NCBI GenBank assembly: GCA_037957365.1 | Contig: JARHVA010004251.1 | Coordinates: forward strand, 1,473,001-1,537,000 | Direction: 5' to 3' | Length of the DNA: 64,000 nt | DNA from: Torreya grandis | Lineage: Eukaryota > Streptophyta > Pinopsida > Cupressales > Taxaceae | In this document: positions 27,617 to 38,052 of the stretch, one piece after another | How the letters are laid out: every line of letters begins with the position of its first letter | Numbering within the stretch: position 1 is the stretch's first letter | The notes under the pieces: model-generated | Told to the model about the DNA's origin: nothing | What the model saw: the letters and a program-made list of their open reading frames with translations, nothing else | Database searches by the model: none | Position numbers and translations under genes: made by a program

Positions 27617-27631
27617 ATCTCCCCCTTTGTC
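27617..27631 (-). promoter_or_regulatory. Polypurine tract of element C
   Basis: On the - strand GACAAAGGGGGAGAT directly precedes the 3' LTR start TGTTGG. Related purine boxes lie upstream at about 27706, 27779 and 27829. Confidence 0.85.
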
Positions 27632-27852
27632 ATTGATGGCAACCTCAATATTAAAACTGCCACATCATGTCACCTACTCATACCATCATTTGAAAACATA
27701 CATTAACTCCCCCTTACTATAGCAACCTGTACCTATTCTTTGTACCTATTTTCTACACTTGTACCTGTACCTATTATTCTCCCCCTTTGACATCAATGGC
27801 AAAGGGCCTACCTGGAGCTAACACTTAGCTCCCCCTCACTTGATGTTGAACA

Positions 27853-30171
27853 TCAATGGCATGAAGTAATATAAATTACTCCTAACTCCTCTAGCTGATC
27901 TTTGAATGTATCCTTTGATCGTGCCTTTGAGAAGATATCTGACAATACATACACATTTTTCCCTGTCCTTTGAGAATAAGTAATCAACTCATTTGAATCT
28001 TTTCTTCTAATCTCAAAACCCTCTTTATGAAATTTTAATGTATATCCTTGATCACATATTTGACTAACACTTAACAGATTATGCTTAAGACCTTTTACAT
28101 ATAAAACATTCTTAGTCTTAGTTCTACCATAATCCAAACTCAAGGTACCTTTTCCAGCTATCCTGGTAGTGGTTTTATCTCTGAACCTCATTGTACCACC
28201 ATTAATCTTCTTTATAGAAATGAACTTACTTTTATCTCGTGTCATATGCCTCAAACATCCGCTATCAATTAACCATGGCTGATCTTTACCTCTCACATGC
28301 AGAGATGTCTGCACCACCATAGAATATTCATGTTGTTTCTTCTGCCATGTACATGTCTAAACCTTCTTCTTGATGAATGGATCTTTGACACTCTGATTCT
28401 TCTTGACTGACTCGAACACACTTCTACAATACCGAGCTATGTGTCTGTAGTTGTTGCATTTGTAGCATACTATGGTCTCTTCATCAAAGCTTGATAGAGG
28501 AGCAAAAGAGTTGTGGCTTCTGCTTGACTCTACTTGACTTTCCTTCTCTTTATTTCTGAAATTGTTAGCTCTTTTTCTACATTCTAATTTTTTGTGACCA
28601 TATCCATTACAATAAAAACAATAGCCATAAAAATAAGACTTGTCTGTATATCTGTGACCTAATTTCCTTTTGTAGATTTGTTCCTTCCAGCCTTCTTTGT
28701 TTGGAATATCCTTTGTATTCTTCACTTCTCCCCTTTTTATTTCCTCTTGTGTCAGAGCTTCAGCGTAGCTCTTTTTCTTTTCAAAACCAATCCCTATCTT
28801 ATCTATATATGCTTTTTGAATTTTCAACATCTTATTCAGCATGTTAGTGCTATCTTCAAATTTTGAATCACTAACTGCTTTATCACCGACTGCTTTCTTA
28901 ATATCTTCTTTTAAAGAGGAAATTTCAATAACATACCTTTCACAATTTTTTCTTGCTATTTCCAACTGTGCTGTGAGATCTTATTCATTCTTCTTGGCTT
29001 CTTTAAAGTGTGATTGTAGATCTTCAATCATTTCCTTTAACTCTTGTTCATTTTTCTCGATCTGGCACTTTAACCTTCGATTCTTCTTTTGAACAGCTTC
29101 TAACTCTTCTAGGGCACAATTGAATTCTCCTTCCATATCTACTTCAGCTTCCTCCTCCTCTTCTTCTTGATCATCATCATGTATGGCCATGAATAAAATC
29201 TCTTCATCTTTTGAATCGCTGACTCCACTATCTTCAACTGAGCTAGGGTCCTTAGAATACAGGCTCTTCTTCTCGAATCCCTTCTTGGATTTGCCTTTGA
29301 AATTCTTCTTGTATGTAGGCTTTTCTTCTTCATCATCTTTAACCTTATCTAGGCATCTAGCTCAAAAATGTCCAATCTTTCCACAATTGAAACATTTAAA
29401 AGGTAATTTTCCTTGATATTTACCTGTTCCTCTTTTTGGCCTACGAATGAAAATTGCTTCGTTGTCATCTTCATCATCACTGGAAATATCACTTGATTCT
29501 TAAATCTTAGCTTTCTCCTTCTTTTATGTCTTGAAAGCCACTTCTCTCTTTGAGGGTTTATCTTGTTCTATCCACATCTCATATGCCGTGAGAATACCAT
29601 GAAGCTCATCCATCTTCAGCTTGGCTAAATTTTTCATCTCCTTGATTACCGAAACCTTTGCATCATATCTCATTGGTAGAGATCTCAAAACCTTTTGCAC
29701 CACTATTGACTCTTCTAATATTTCTCCAAGACCTTGAATCTGATTTACTATCTAATCAACTTGCAAAAGATAACTTGTTATATCTTCTTCTTCTTTCATC
29801 TTCAAACTTTCAAATTGCCTTCTAAAAGTCTGCAATTTAGCTTGCTATACCTTTCCATCACCTTTGTAAATATTCTCAAGTTTTACCCAAGTTTCATGAG
29901 CAGATTTACATTGCATAACTTTAACAAATTCAGATTCACATAAACCACATAAAATAGCATTTAAAGCTTTAGCATTACATTCACTTGCCTTCTTTTCTGC
30001 TGGAGTAATTGTAGATGTCTGTGGCTCTTCATATTCCTCCACCACTGATTTCCATATGTCGAATCCAAGGGCCATCAAATAAACCTTCATTCTCATGCTC
30101 CAAAAAGCATAATTCATCCCATCAAATAAATGTGCCTTATTTGTAGAAAATCTTTCCTGTGACCCAGCCAT
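27853..30171 (-). pseudogene. Copia gag-protease polyprotein of element C (interrupted by stops)
   Basis: All pieces lie in one - strand frame. The start is the ATG at 30171 (MAGSQERF..), followed by a UBN2-type copia gag (NYAFWSMRMKVYL; ETWVKLENIYKGDGK). Next are a CCHC knuckle near 29360-29400 (CFNCGKIGHF, stop, ARC), a Glu-rich coiled coil (about 28870-29190), and two further CCHC knuckles (CFYCNGYGHKKLEC near 28600 and CYKCNNYRHIARYC near 28450). Then comes a protease with WLIDSGCLRHMT and the start of a pre-integrase-like segment (HNLLSVSQICDQGY). It ends at 27853. In-frame stops are mostly TAG at likely Gln positions. Integrase and RT are absent. Confidence 0.85.
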
Positions 30172-30218
30172 CGTGCTTTCCCAATCTACCTTCAAGCTGT
30201 AAAACTTTACAAAAGGAA

Positions 30219-30233
30219 CCTGATTTGATACCA
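30219..30233 (-). promoter_or_regulatory. Primer binding site of element C (initiator-Met-tRNA type)
   Basis: The - strand reads TGGTATCAAATCAGG, one base after the 5' LTR. It matches the common plant copia site TGGTATCAGAGC except for G/A and C/T-type changes. Confidence 0.75.
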
Positions 30234-30234
30234 A

Positions 30235-31323
30235 TTTTAAGCATAGAATATACTGAGAGGGGGGGTGAATTAGTATATTATATATCTTATAAAACTTTCT
30301 TTTAACCAAAATCCACTTAATCAATCATTCAAGATATGCAATAAAACTTAAACAATGAACATCACACAAGACAGAGAGAGACACCAGATATAACGTGGAA
30401 ACCCAATGTGGGAAAAACCACAGAGAATCAATCTCAAATATATTCATGAGAACAACCCCACAAGAGCACCATACCCCTTTGCCAAGTACAAACCTCAGCT
30501 ACAATTCATGAGCACCACCCCACAAGAGCTTCAAACCCCTTTGCCGAGCACCAACCCACAAGAGCACCAACCCCTTTGCCAAGCACCAACTCAGAAATAA
30601 TTCGTGAGCACCAACCCACAGGAGCACCAACCCCTTTGTGTATACCACACACCTATCTCTCAATGTTTCTATCTCAACAAATGATAGATCAATACAACAT
30701 CACCTTCCTCTCTCTTACTTTTCCTCTTCTAAGCTAGATATAACAAATACAAATATCTCTCATGATTGCTATTCTAAGCTAGATATTACAATATCAAATC
30801 AACCTCTCACATCCACATTTACAAATGGCTATTCAATCCTTTATTTATAGCTTTCCAAATGAACTTTGGCCTTCCCCCTTTGTGACCTTTCATTCCTCAC
30901 GGAAAATGGTGCCAATCTTGGATGACCCTTCATATCCAAGCATTTGAAAAGTCATGTGGTGACCCTTCATGACCAAAAATGTCTTTCCCACTTTTGTCCT
31001 TATTTTTGGTGACTTTTCATATTCCTTTAAGTGTCCCTTCATGAGAAATTCACCCTTTACACTTTTGTCTTCACTTGGTGACTCTTGGTATTCCCCGAGA
31101 TGACTCTTCATGGGAAAATGCATCCCATCCTTCTTTTGTCTTTATCCCATGACTCTTCGTCTTCTCCATGGGCCCTTATTTTGTCTCATATGCAACCAAA
31201 AATATATTCATTAATATTAAATAAATATTAACTCATATTAGACAAGATAAATAATATTAAATGCAATGGGGCCTTTATCACCAATAATACTAAACTTTTG
31301 ACATCAATGACAATATTTCCAAC
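30235..31323 (-). repeat. 5' LTR of element C, interrupted one base from its end by D
   Basis: It matches 26442-27616. The intact LTR ends CCAACA on the + strand. Here the sequence stops at CCAAC (31319-31323), D follows, and the final A is found at 48955 after D's second CCAAC. Confidence 0.92.
30442..30640. repeat. 60 bp minisatellite in the C 5' LTR, shorter copy
   Basis: Same unit as 26649-26931, with about 84 bp less, which accounts for the LTR length difference. Confidence 0.85.
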
Positions 31324-32908
31324 TGTTTCTATGCAATTTTGCTTTCACATTCAAATGAGAGAAAATGAGAAACTAAAAGAAATGGTCAAGGCTTGTGTGT
31401 ACCTGGATATAGTCTACGCACCGTAATCCCGACGTTGTGAGAACTCCTCTTTTGCTATGGAGGAATGACACCTGAAAGAGATAGACACTAAAACACGAAG
31501 AAAGTTAGTTGATAAGAGGGTGGATTGCCAAGCAAAAGCTTGGTCCTAGAAGCGCTAAGGCTTCTTGGAGGATGACAATCCACTATTTAAGACAGAATAT
31601 GATAGAGACAGAAAAGAGAAATAATGAAATATGTGAAAAGAAAGAACTAAAAACAAATGCGTACCTGATAAGCTGCAATCTGCTAAACATAGTCGCCAAC
31701 GTTGGTGATATTGCCGGCGTCGGTCAGGGTGGTCGCTGACGATGGTTAGACTGCCGACGTCGGTAGGGGAAGTGGACGAGGTCGGTCAGGGCAATTGGCC
31801 AGGGACAGGTTACAGGTCTAGTTTCTGGTCTATAGAATGGATTTGGTCTCGTCTGAGGGTCTGAGGGTCTATGAGGGATTCAGAGGGACTGTTTGGGATC
31901 TAAGGGACTGAAAATCTTGTCAAGAAAAGGAGTGAGAAATAGGAAAAAAGCTTTTCAGCCTTTCCGTAGAGCAATTTAGTCAGGTTGATTAGATGGGTCT
32001 TAAGATGGTCTGTAGGTCTCTGATAACTTATGCTGGGTTGATTGGATAGAGGGTGTTGCCTAAAGAGAGACTAAGGGAGTGTCAGAGGCAAAGAAAAAAG
32101 AATAAGGGGTGAGAGAAGGCTTTTCAGCCTCTCTGAGAAGAATAGGGAAGGTTGGGTCAAAGATGCTTGGAATAGACAGAAGACAGAATGCTAATATATT
32201 TGAAATGATATTAGAATGAAAACAGTACAAATACTTAGCTGTGATATGAATTGGCAAAGGTGCAGAAGCTGTGTTCAGTTGTTGTTGGTGATGGAGATAT
32301 CGTGCAATCCCTGTGTAGAATGTCTGATGCAAGACCTTAGAGCTTATAAAGTGCTGCCAAGAATGTTGATCCCTGCAAGAACACCAAGAAGCCCAGAACA
32401 CTAAAAAGCAAAAGCATGAGAACTTTGTTTCGTCGAAAGAGGATTCGAGAGTCGTGATTAGCTTTAGAGATTAGTCGATTTGTGATTGGGATCATCAAAG
32501 GGTCAGAAAATTTGGTTAAGTATAACCGATGTCGGCAATTTCACCGGCATCGACCGACATTTAGCCGATGTCGGCGGGTGGAGAACAGGCAAAAAGATCC
32601 ACCAAGCCCATTTTTAATCTGCCAAGTGCACTATCCATTGGAGAATGTCAAAGGTTGGGCTAAATACGCACGAGAGTTGGTTAGGCGGTTAGAGAGAAGT
32701 AAGAATAGGTCTTGGGTGAGTCATAGGATGGGAATTAGTTCAAGGCGAGGTGTCCTAGGCGAGGTGTCATGGGTGATGTGTCCAAGGAGGGGAGTTAATT
32801 CAAAATAAGTTTATTATTTTAAATTAGTAATTACATGTTTTAGGAATGGGTTAGGAATGGACCAAGGGGGAAGGTGACCAAGGGTTAGACACTATTTAGG
32901 TGTCTACA
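31324..32908 (-). repeat. 3' LTR of element D (1585 bp)
   Basis: On the - strand it starts TGTAGACACCTAAATAG and ends GCATAGAAACA, typical TG..CA ends. It matches 47364-48949 almost base for base. It contains two clusters of GACGTC-centred palindromes (31690-31790, 32523-32582). Confidence 0.95.
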
Positions 32909-32924
32909 TTTGCTCCTTTTTGTC
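32909..32924 (-). promoter_or_regulatory. Polypurine tract of element D
   Basis: On the - strand GACAAAAAGGAGCAAA abuts the 3' LTR start TGTAGACACC. Confidence 0.8.
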
Positions 32925-34488
32925 TTGTTGGTTGCTCTAAATGAATTGCAAGACAAAAATAGGAGTCGGTTGCCCCAGGTATGGGATAAGGTTGATTTTG
33001 TCTTGTTGGTTTTTTAAGTGAACTGCAAGACAAAAATAGGTGAGGGTTGGTTGCCTCGATTATGGATGAGGTATCCCTCCTCAAAGCAGTAGACGAGAGA
33101 AGGGAACCTAGAATTGGGTGCTGATAGGATAAAGAGTGGATGAAAAGGGTGAAGATAGAGTGAGCATGCTGCAAAAGTTGTGATTGCGCATACACCACTT
33201 CACGAGGATGGTCAGGTCAAATTGTCGCAAGTCGAGGGTCAAGGAGTGCCAAAATTGAAATAACTGGGCCCCAACATTTAGTCATCTACTGATTGGGTTA
33301 TTCAATCTAAGCTAAAGCTCCAATGGTCATCGTGTTTCAGGTATCCCAGGCTTAGGAAGTGCTCCCAAAAACACAAAAATGTCACAAGTAGTGCAGATCA
33401 ACTGGCTTGCGATCCTATACTTATGAAGGTCAAAAGTATGCGCATATTTTTGCTAACCAATCATGAGGTAGCATACATGCAAAAACAACCAAGGCAAAAT
33501 TGCTTTTGGAAGTAGTCACGGTTAGAGGAGATGGTCATGATCTCCAATGTCTGGTGGTCGATGGATGGAGGCAAAAGTGATTTCAAGTGTGCCCCAAGGG
33601 GCCAAAATGACGTGGTCTGGAGGACTGACTGATTGGGGGCATGATTTTGGGGCAACAGAGAAAAAAAGAGGTTGGAAGGACGTCGATGTCGGTGACAAAA
33701 ACTGACGTCGATAGCTAAAAATGGCCGATGTCGGTAGATGTCAACCGACATCGGCAGATTAGGGCACACAGATGCCAACGTCGGTGGCCTGCCAAATCTG
33801 ACAAAACCAGATTGGCAGCCCACCAAAAGTCATTTGTGATTATTTGACTGAGAGAAAAAAGTTGCTCTAGATTTTGAGGAGTGAAAGTGACTGATAGTGA
33901 GCAAATTAGAGGTGTGAGGTGGCAGAGTGAGATTGGTGGAGAGAGGGAGTAGATTGGAGTTGGATTGGAGGTTGAAGAATCAGTGGTGGGCTAGCAGGAG
34001 TTTGAGATAGAAGTGATGGCAGAGGGCAGTAGAGGACCTGTGGGAGGTCCACCACTAGTGGCACCCATCGTGCCACCATGCCGGCAATGCCGAGATGAGG
34101 TAGGAGGGTTTCTAAGCCCCATTGAGTTAAATTTTGGTTTTTATTTATGTTTTGCATTTTTTATTGATATGGGCAAAAAATGAGGGGGGAGGGTAGCTAG
34201 GAGGGTGGGAAAGGGATCTAGGATAGGTTAAGGGTCTTTTAGAGGGTTTTGGGGGGTGTAGGGGGGAGAAATGGGGAAGCCCTAATTTTTAGGGCTTGCC
34301 CTGTTCAGCCCTAGGGCCGAACCAGTCGCCGACGTCGGCAGAGACGCCAGCGGCGGCCGACCAGCGACCAGCATCGATCACTAACCTGTCGACGTCAGTC
34401 ACTAAGTGACCGGCGTCGGTGAGGTGAGTTTCATTGTTGGCACGCTAACTGATGTCGATTAGCTGCCTGGTCAAAAGAGGAATGAAAA
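32910..34488. other. D region between 3' LTR and antisense ORF: direct repeats and palindromes
   Basis: A block of about 55 bases (TTGTCTTGTTGG .. GCAAGACAAAAATAGG .. GGTTGCC) occurs at ~32918 and again at ~32995. GACGTC-type palindromes cluster at 33677-33788 and 34320-34460, the latter ending about 30 bases before the first + strand ATG of the antisense frame. No other protein-like frame was recognised. Confidence 0.7.
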
Positions 34489-36345
34489 ATGTTTAAGTCG
34501 AGGGGTCGAAGTTATGCCAAGGGCTTCTCGAGTGTTGGGTCAGGCATAGATAGTGAAATAGTGAAAATTTTTAACATGAGATTGACTTGGGTGGATGCAA
34601 GCGTGACTGACTTTGATGTTGTGGGATCGCCTCCCGACATTGTTGACATGGATGCGTGGAGGGGTGACAGTCGATGAGTGGGCACAGATGAGCGCAGTTG
34701 GACTTGGCGGGCTGTGACGCTACTGCAGAGTGGTGTGGGATGTGAGTTTGATGGTGGCGCTGATCGAGCAGTGGGATCATTCCACCAACACTTTTCATCT
34801 GCCCATGGGAGAGATGATGGTCACAGTCGAGGATGTGTACCAGATTTTGTGGCTGCCAGTACACAGAGCAGACCTTTATGCATGCTCAAGAGAGGCACAT
34901 GATATTCATATGGTTGCATTGTTTGGAGAGCATGTCATGGAGACGAGCTACCACTCAGTGAGCTTTGCGTATGAGCCTTTGTACGCTGCAGACAAGGATG
35001 CACATCAACTAGCAGTGTTGATGATGATAGGCATCATAGTGTATGCGTTGCTAGATGCAGAGGGTGACAGGTTTCTGGTCATTATGACCAAAGTTTTGCT
35101 AGATATGTTAGAGCAGTAGACAGTGTTCACCTGGGCACCAGTGTTTTTTGCCTAGGTGTATAGAGAGCTGTGGGGTATCAGTCAGCGATGACGATACAAC
35201 ATGTGCGTGGGCCACCTACTACATTGCTGGGCCTATGAGCATATAGTGGTTACCCATCCTCTTGGCCTCCCAGTGGTGATTTTAGCCAGCTTCAGGGTTG
35301 GATTCAGGTGGTGGCATGAGGTGATGGCACAAACGCAGGTAGACGGAGTGGTCAGAGATATTGACCACTACAGAGGGGTACTGGAGGCCCTAATTCCTAC
35401 AGACATCATCTGGAGACCATACTTGGTTTATCCAGCATTCAAACACCAGGGAGAGTAGCTGGTTGGTGTGTAGAGCCTGAGATGGGTCAGGGGTAGGCGA
35501 GCTAGTGAGCTCGAGAGAGTGCCAGTAGAGAGAGTGCGGTGCCAGTACAGGCTGCTACAGGACGTACCTCCCGCATTCTCACTGTACAGACGGGATGACA
35601 TTGAGGTGCCACTCCCACTACCAGAGGAGATAGAGGGCCCAAATTTTGAGGAGTTGCTGACAGGACTTGGGGTGGCTGACCCAGGTTGTACAGAGGCCTA
35701 CACTGCGTGGTGGGCAGAGTAGTACACAGGTTTACAGGTAGGGCCACAACTAGATCCATAGGCCATTACCAGGGAGCGAGATACATCCTGTGAGGAGAGG
35801 GACACGACACAGGCCCAGGTCACAGTTTTGTAGGGATAGCTGGCAGGGGTTACAGGGTAGTTGACAGAGATGACGAGTTGAGTGATAGTGTTGATGAGTC
35901 AGGTCACACTGCTACAGGGATAGCTCGCCGTAGCCCAGGCACAGGCAGTGGCAGAATAGGTTTTAAGAGGATAAGGTTCGATGCAGCAGCCATCATAGCA
36001 GCTGGCATTTTCATAGGGGCCAGGATAGTTGGCATCGGTGTAGCTAGGTCAGCCATAGCCACAGGGGTCATTACAGGGCATGGCAGCAGGACAGATGGGT
36101 CCACCACAGACTATATCTCTAGTTAGATACAGTGATGCACTGAATGAGATCGCGTATTATGAGAGGGCCATCAGGGGGTTCCCTAAGATACAGTGATACT
36201 TTGAGATGAGGGTAGAGCAGAGTTGATAGAGGTCTATGTCTCGAGCAATGGCTTTTGGGTCGTGCAGACAGCACCGATCAGAGGGGGGAGAGGATACAGC
36301 ATCTTCTCGGCCACCGCCACCACCACCACAGCCACAGCCTTGAGT
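34489..36345 (+). pseudogene. Antisense plant-mobile-domain ORF of element D (decayed)
   Basis: From about 34640 one + frame reads as a plant mobile domain (aminotransferase-like, PF10536-type) protein: VDEWAQMSAVGLGGL, then VALIEQWDHSTNTFHLPMGE, VTVEDVYQILWLPVHRADLY and MCVGHLLHCWAYEHI. A Gln-rich stretch and a proline-rich end (SRPPPPPPQPQP) near 36300-36345 follow. Stops at 34715 (TGA), 35117, 35153 (TAG), 35189 (TGA), 35456, 35471, 35720 (TAG) and many more to 36240 all fit CAG to TAG or CGA to TGA. The short frame at 34489-34677 is in a different phase, so the true start is uncertain. Tat elements are known to carry such antisense ORFs; the role in the element is unknown. Confidence 0.82.
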
Positions 36346-36451
36346 GTAGACCTTGATATTTATTTTTGATGTATATACCAGCCTACGAGCCGTTGATGTG
36401 AGATGTATGAGAGAAAGACAGAGGCACAAATTTGTGCGATTGTATAAACAT

Positions 36452-36453
<2 letters not shown>

Positions 36454-36531
<78 letters not shown>
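36454..36531. repeat. (AT)n microsatellite inside D
   Basis: Thirty-nine AT units, pure, shortly after the end of the antisense ORF. Confidence 0.97.
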
Positions 36532-36535
<4 letters not shown>

Positions 36536-38052
36536 AGATATTTGATCATGGATGTGTTTATGAAAAATGTTGTGGATGTGTTTGTATGTTATTTTGATCT
36601 GATATATGTTTAGGATTATGATGCTTATATGATGATGGATGTATGATTAAGATTAATGACTAATGATATGGATGAAAATGATTAATGTTAATGATTATGA
36701 AAATATGTGATTGTTTGTGATGTGATTGGCAGGTGACAAAAGAATGTGATGGAAGAAATGCGATGAAGGAATGGGATGAAGGAATGGCCGAGCTAACCCT
36801 AGAAGACCCCATGTCAACTGAGTGCTGCCTACATAGCCCTTGTCGTTAGGGCCTCAGGCCAATTTAGTTCTCCCAAGAAGGGAGGAAAAAAGATCGAAGT
36901 GGTTGATTTTGGTCATGATAAGGATATAGCACTTTCCATATGTCTGAGGGTATATGCTTGAAATAACAAGGAGGAGATGATGCTACAGCGTTTTCCAAAT
37001 GGTGTAAGCTATAACATTGGTCAGGGTTTTTCATCCCTAGCAACTATCCATATTTGTGATGGATGTTTGCTAAAAATGAATTGCAGGTCAATTTATGTTT
37101 CAGCAAGTAATGGTTTATGCTTGACATAAATTGTGTGGTTGATAGTTTCCATGTGTATTGATGTTTATGGAAACTAGAATGATTAGGCTATGTGAGTGGT
37201 TTGAAAAGAATCGGATTGAATCATCTTGACAAATGAATGTGGTTGAATGTGACCAAAGTGTAGGCAGAAAGTAAAAGGCATAAGCGCCCTTTTATTGACA
37301 AGGACCAAAATGACAACATAGACAGGGGTTGTTAAAACCAAGAGCCCCATTTATGCATTGCATCATTGACCATAGTTATGTTAGAGCGGTAATCAAATCA
37401 CTTTTGACATTAAAGTGAGCTCAAAGTCCCTTGAGTAGGTGATATGATAGGAGGAAACGGTAACCCATTTTAGAGTATGGATAACTTTGCCCCTTTTTAT
37501 AGGAGACCCTGAGACAACTACAAGTCAAGTCCATGACCCGATTTTTTTTTTTTCAGCGGACTGATCAATGCGGGAAGTCCACATAAAGATGTCATTTGTT
37601 TGGTGGTCATTTGTGAAGCTGATCAATGTGGGAAGCTTCTAAGAAAGTGTTGTTTGTAGCAAGATTTAGTCATAGCCATCCTTCGAGGGAGTGGTCTCTA
37701 CTTTGTTTTATAGATTTAAGGGCTTTTGAATAGCTGTCCTTCGAGGAAGCAGTCTATTAGTTACAACAATGATAGTGCAGCTGTCTTTTGAGGGAGCAAT
37801 CTGCATTTTGATTTGATTTTGTGACCTTAGATATTTTGACATCTTGATTTAGTTTTGATAGAATATTGAGTCATGAACAAGACTTATAGAAGGTCAAGGG
37901 CTCCCTTTTATTAGGATGAAGCATCCATATGTCATAAAAGGGTTGTAGAGGATTTTGTTAAGGGAAAAAGGGTGGAATGGATTGAGGATTAAAAAGATGA
38001 GGGTTGCTCAAGGGTCGAGCTCAAGGTAAATGTCAAGTGGATGACTACTCGA
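36532..38052. other. D non-coding region between pol and antisense ORF
   Basis: No protein-like frame is seen. It contains a threefold imperfect repeat of TAGC(C/T)(A/G)TCCTTCGAGG(G/A)AG near 37672, 37728 and 37780. It also has a twofold repeat of CTGATCAATG(C/T)GGGAAG at 37560 and 37620. Confidence 0.6.

Noticed and set aside
36157..36549. 130-residue - strand frame with IYIYIY and GGGGGG
   Set aside because: Crosses the AT microsatellite and is the complement of the antisense ORF's proline-rich end.
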